Under the pieces are notes generated by a model, which made no database searches, was not told where the DNA came from, and saw only the letters and a program-made list of their open reading frames with translations. A stretch of 7,673 nucleotides of DNA from Anaerolineae bacterium (GTDB taxonomy: Bacteria; Chloroflexota; Anaerolineae; 4572-78; J111): contig JAGRBY010000351.1 of NCBI GenBank assembly GCA_020433835.1, positions 1 through 7,673 on the forward strand. Direction: 5' to 3'. The translations under genes were made by a program, and so were the position numbers. Below, one piece after another: positions 6,540 to 7,673 of the stretch. Each line of letters begins with the position of its first letter. Position 1 is the stretch's first letter.

Positions 6540-6814
6540 TTTTGCGCTTGTTCGAGCGTATCAAGGTCGGCTTTTAGTTCGGCTTCAACATCGTCTGTAT
6601 CATAATTGTAGATAGAGACTTTATAGCGGCCACACATTTCAAAAAACTCGGCGCGGGACAACCCTGCCAACTCAGCTGCTTTACCGGAGGAAAGCTTGCC
6701 CAGTTCAAACATTTTTAGAGCAGCCATCAAACGGATTTGTGCTTCCAACTCTTCGGCTGTTGTCTGCACCGCCAGTTCAAAATTTTCCGGAAATGTTATT
6801 GAGATTTTGTTCAT
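6536..6814 (-). CDS. UPF0175-type antitoxin, HTH-like
   Basis: A 92-residue protein. The N-terminus MNKISITFPENF is a short beta strand as in UPF0175 proteins. Residues about 30-66 (ALKMFELGKLSSGKAAELAG, then LSRAEFFEMCGRYKVS) form the HTH-like core typical of this family, and the acidic tail (DTDDVEAELKADLDTLEQ, 72-89) is a likely toxin-wrapping region. UPF0175 proteins commonly precede DUF3368 PIN proteins as their antitoxins, which matches the gene order and the ATGA overlap here. GAGGG (6828-6824) lies 9 nt upstream of the ATG and supports the start. It probably neutralises the downstream toxin by direct binding and represses the shared promoter at 6841-6866. Because mutS follows in the same cluster, this protein may also set the level of MutS. 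Confidence 0.87.
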   Translation of the reverse strand: MNKISITFPENFELAVQTTAEELEAQIRLMAALKMFELGKLSSGKAAELAGLSRAEFFEMCGRYKVSIYNYDTDDVEAELKADLDTLEQAQK

Positions 6815-6840
6815 GGCAAGTTACCCTCGAATATAAATCA

Positions 6841-6866
6841 GTGCTTTCATAAATTATACCAAGCAC
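6841..6866 (-). promoter_or_regulatory. Extended -10 promoter inside an inverted repeat, likely operon promoter and operator
   Basis: On the minus strand TGGTATAAT (6861-6853) is a perfect extended -10. No good -35 is seen (TTTCGT at 17 nt spacing), as expected for an extended -10 promoter. Perfect arms GTGCTT (6841-6846) and AAGCAC (6861-6866) flank the -10, with centres 20 bp apart, and one arm touches the TG element. A protein bound here would block initiation, which fits autorepression by the antitoxin. The transcript would start near 6846, about 30 nt before the antitoxin ATG, and could run through toxin and mutS. Confidence 0.6.
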
Positions 6867-6891
6867 AAACAATCTACGAAAAAAATTACTT

Positions 6892-7359
6892 TTATGTTAC
6901 CTCTACAGCTTTCGCCTTCGTGATTTTGATTAAATCTTTGACCGGCAGCTCTAAATTCACGCCGCGCTTACCCGCACTGACTAAAACATTCTCCAATGCC
7001 AACGCCGGTTTATCGATATAAACCGTGAAGCTCTTATGCAGCAGCGCCAGCGCCGAAATGCCGCCGGTTTGCAGGCCGGTCAAGCTTTCAGCCTCTTTTT
7101 TCGAGGCCATCTGCACCTTTTTGTGGCCCGTTGCCTTGGCGACCTTCTTGAGATCAAGCTCGCGACTACCGGCCACCATAATCAACATCGGTTTGCCTTT
7201 AGGCGGCAGCACAACCAGCGTTTTGTACACAACCTCGTGCGGCAAGCCGAAATGATCGGCCACGCCATCCGCCGAATGAATGGTGTCGGGGAAATCGCGC
7301 ACCGTGAAGGCTACTTTTTTCTGTTCCAATAAACGCATGGAGTTAAGTTTTTCAGTCAT
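6892..7359 (-). CDS. ybaK: YbaK/ProX-type aminoacyl-tRNA deacylase
   Basis: A 155-residue protein from the chosen start (MTEKLNSMRLLEQ). It belongs to the YbaK/EbsC/ProX trans-editing family, which hydrolyses mischarged tRNAs such as Cys-tRNA(Pro) or Ala-tRNA(Pro). Numbered from this start, the essential lysine is Lys46 in VVYKTLVV, the same number as in H. influenzae YbaK. The conserved glycine-rich loop reads LTGLQTGGISAL, and VAGSRELDLKKVAKATG and SAGKRGVNLELPVKDL match family blocks. An in-frame ATG at 7419 would add 20 residues of non-family sequence encoded by the upstream hairpin region, so it was rejected. No start has a recognisable Shine-Dalgarno, which is unusual in this window. 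The stop is followed by a second in-frame TAA and a run of T, without a convincing hairpin. It is 77 nt upstream of the toxin-antitoxin operon on the same strand but probably separate from it. The exact tRNA substrate cannot be read from the sequence. Confidence 0.9.
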   Translation of the reverse strand: MTEKLNSMRLLEQKKVAFTVRDFPDTIHSADGVADHFGLPHEVVYKTLVVLPPKGKPMLIMVAGSRELDLKKVAKATGHKKVQMASKKEAESLTGLQTGGISALALLHKSFTVYIDKPALALENVLVSAGKRGVNLELPVKDLIKITKAKAVEVT

Positions 7360-7376
7360 CGTGTTGGGGGTGTGGC

Positions 7377-7417
7377 GTGGAACGGGGGAGTTTGCTGGAT
7401 GCTCCCTTCCGTCCCAC
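7377..7417. repeat. Long imperfect hairpin between the RHH and ybaK genes
   Basis: Bases 7377-7390 pair with 7402-7417 in 13 base pairs interrupted by small bulges (A7382, T7407-T7408, C7413), closing an 11-nt loop (7391-7401). The core pair is GGGAG with CTCCC. No U-tract follows on the minus strand, so a classical terminator is not supported. It could end the RHH transcript by another route, control ybaK translation as a leader structure, or be a REP-like dispersed palindrome, since degenerate heptamers adjoin it. Confidence 0.6.
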
Positions 7418-7418
7418 A

Positions 7419-7439
7419 TTCTATGTTCTACGTTTTACG
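7419..7439. repeat. Degenerate heptamer repeat, three copies
   Basis: Three adjacent 7-bp units on the plus strand: TTCTATG, TTCTACG, TTTTACG. Neighbouring units differ by one base. They overlap the stop codon of the RHH gene (7437-7435) and abut the hairpin at 7377-7417. The sequence differs from the mutS heptamer but the period is the same. Confidence 0.55.
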
Positions 7440-7635
7440 AACGAACAAGGTCAAGCTGCGGATCGATCTCCGCTTCGTGATCCTCTAAATGCTTCAGCAG
7501 CGCCCAGGCTGCCTCCGCCGAAACCGAGCGACCGTTTTGCTCGGCTAACTTCCGTAAAAGTTCATACTGGCCTGGTTCAATATACGTAACCAGATTCCGC
7601 TTTTCCCTGGTAAACTTGCCACCTACTTTCGTCAT
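7435..7635 (-). CDS. Small ribbon-helix-helix (Arc/CopG-like) DNA-binding protein
   Basis: A 66-residue protein with a basic N-terminus (KFTREKRN), then a beta strand NLVTYIE (14-20), helix GQYELLRKLAEQNGR (22-36) and helix SVSAEAAWALLKHLEDHE (37-54). This strand-helix-helix pattern and length fit ribbon-helix-helix repressors and antitoxins, which dimerise through the strand and bind an operator. The turn GRSVSAEA is typical. GAGGAG (7643-7638) precedes the ATG, although the spacing of 2 nt is shorter than usual. The final codons and stop overlap a degenerate heptamer repeat, so the C-terminal tail (IDPQLDLVRS) may have been shaped by repeat insertion. No toxin gene is adjacent downstream; ybaK follows. 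A partner could lie upstream, beyond the right edge. It may be an orphan antitoxin or a stand-alone regulator. Confidence 0.65.
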   Translation of the reverse strand: MTKVGGKFTREKRNLVTYIEPGQYELLRKLAEQNGRSVSAEAAWALLKHLEDHEAEIDPQLDLVRS

Positions 7636-7637
7636 AT

Positions 7638-7643
7638 CTCCTC
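7638..7643 (-). promoter_or_regulatory. Ribosome binding site of the RHH gene
   Basis: GAGGAG lies 2 nt before the ATG at 7635. The complementarity is strong but the gap is short; no later in-frame ATG is close enough to be a better start. Confidence 0.55.
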
Positions 7644-7673
7644 ACAACGTGTTTCTAATTTATTCAGCTTTCC

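Noticed and set aside
6879..6894. Intrinsic terminator after ybaK
   Set aside because: There is a T-run on the minus strand, but only a 2-3 bp stem can be formed before it.

Overview
The window holds eight protein-coding genes and no RNA gene, CRISPR array or insertion sequence that I can recognise. The gene families (a STAND ATPase with NB-ARC-type P-loop module and HTH-like N-terminus, a divergent APH-like protein, a UPF0175/PIN pair) and the short heptameric tandem repeats resemble Chloroflexota (Anaerolineae-like) or cyanobacterial genomes. This placement is an inference from general familiarity, not a measured result. No stretch longer than about 230 bases lacks a gene; the longest gap is 922-1149, an AT-rich divergent promoter region.

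Left part (1-3387). A STAND-type ATPase runs leftwards off the window edge (1-921, minus strand). Divergent to it, and sharing the same control region, is a two-gene operon: a short DJ-1/PfpI-like protein (1150-1608) whose nucleophile cysteine position is glycine, and a 590-residue protein (1615-3387) that looks like an aminoglycoside-phosphotransferase-type kinase fold with its catalytic His, Asp, Asn and metal-binding Asp all replaced. An apparently intact ATPase sensor facing two apparently dead enzymes is the best candidate here for an undescribed signalling or conflict system.

Right part (3399-7635). Everything is on the minus strand. In transcription order there is a small ribbon-helix-helix protein, a YbaK/ProX-type aminoacyl-tRNA deacylase, then a compact cluster of UPF0175-type antitoxin, DUF3368/PIN-type toxin and full-length mutS. 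Antitoxin and toxin overlap by ATGA, and toxin and mutS are 3 nt apart, so mutS appears to be the last gene of a toxin-antitoxin operon. A perfect extended -10 inside a 6-bp inverted repeat precedes the antitoxin.

The mutS reading frame carries an insertion around residues 380-415 that contains a run of eight G and seven copies of a 7-bp repeat (consensus GAGAYTG on the plus strand). Because 7 is not a multiple of 3, gain or loss of one unit would truncate MutS before its ATPase domain. This suggests, but does not prove, a reversible mutator switch. A long imperfect hairpin and degenerate heptamers of another sequence lie between the RHH gene and the deacylase gene.
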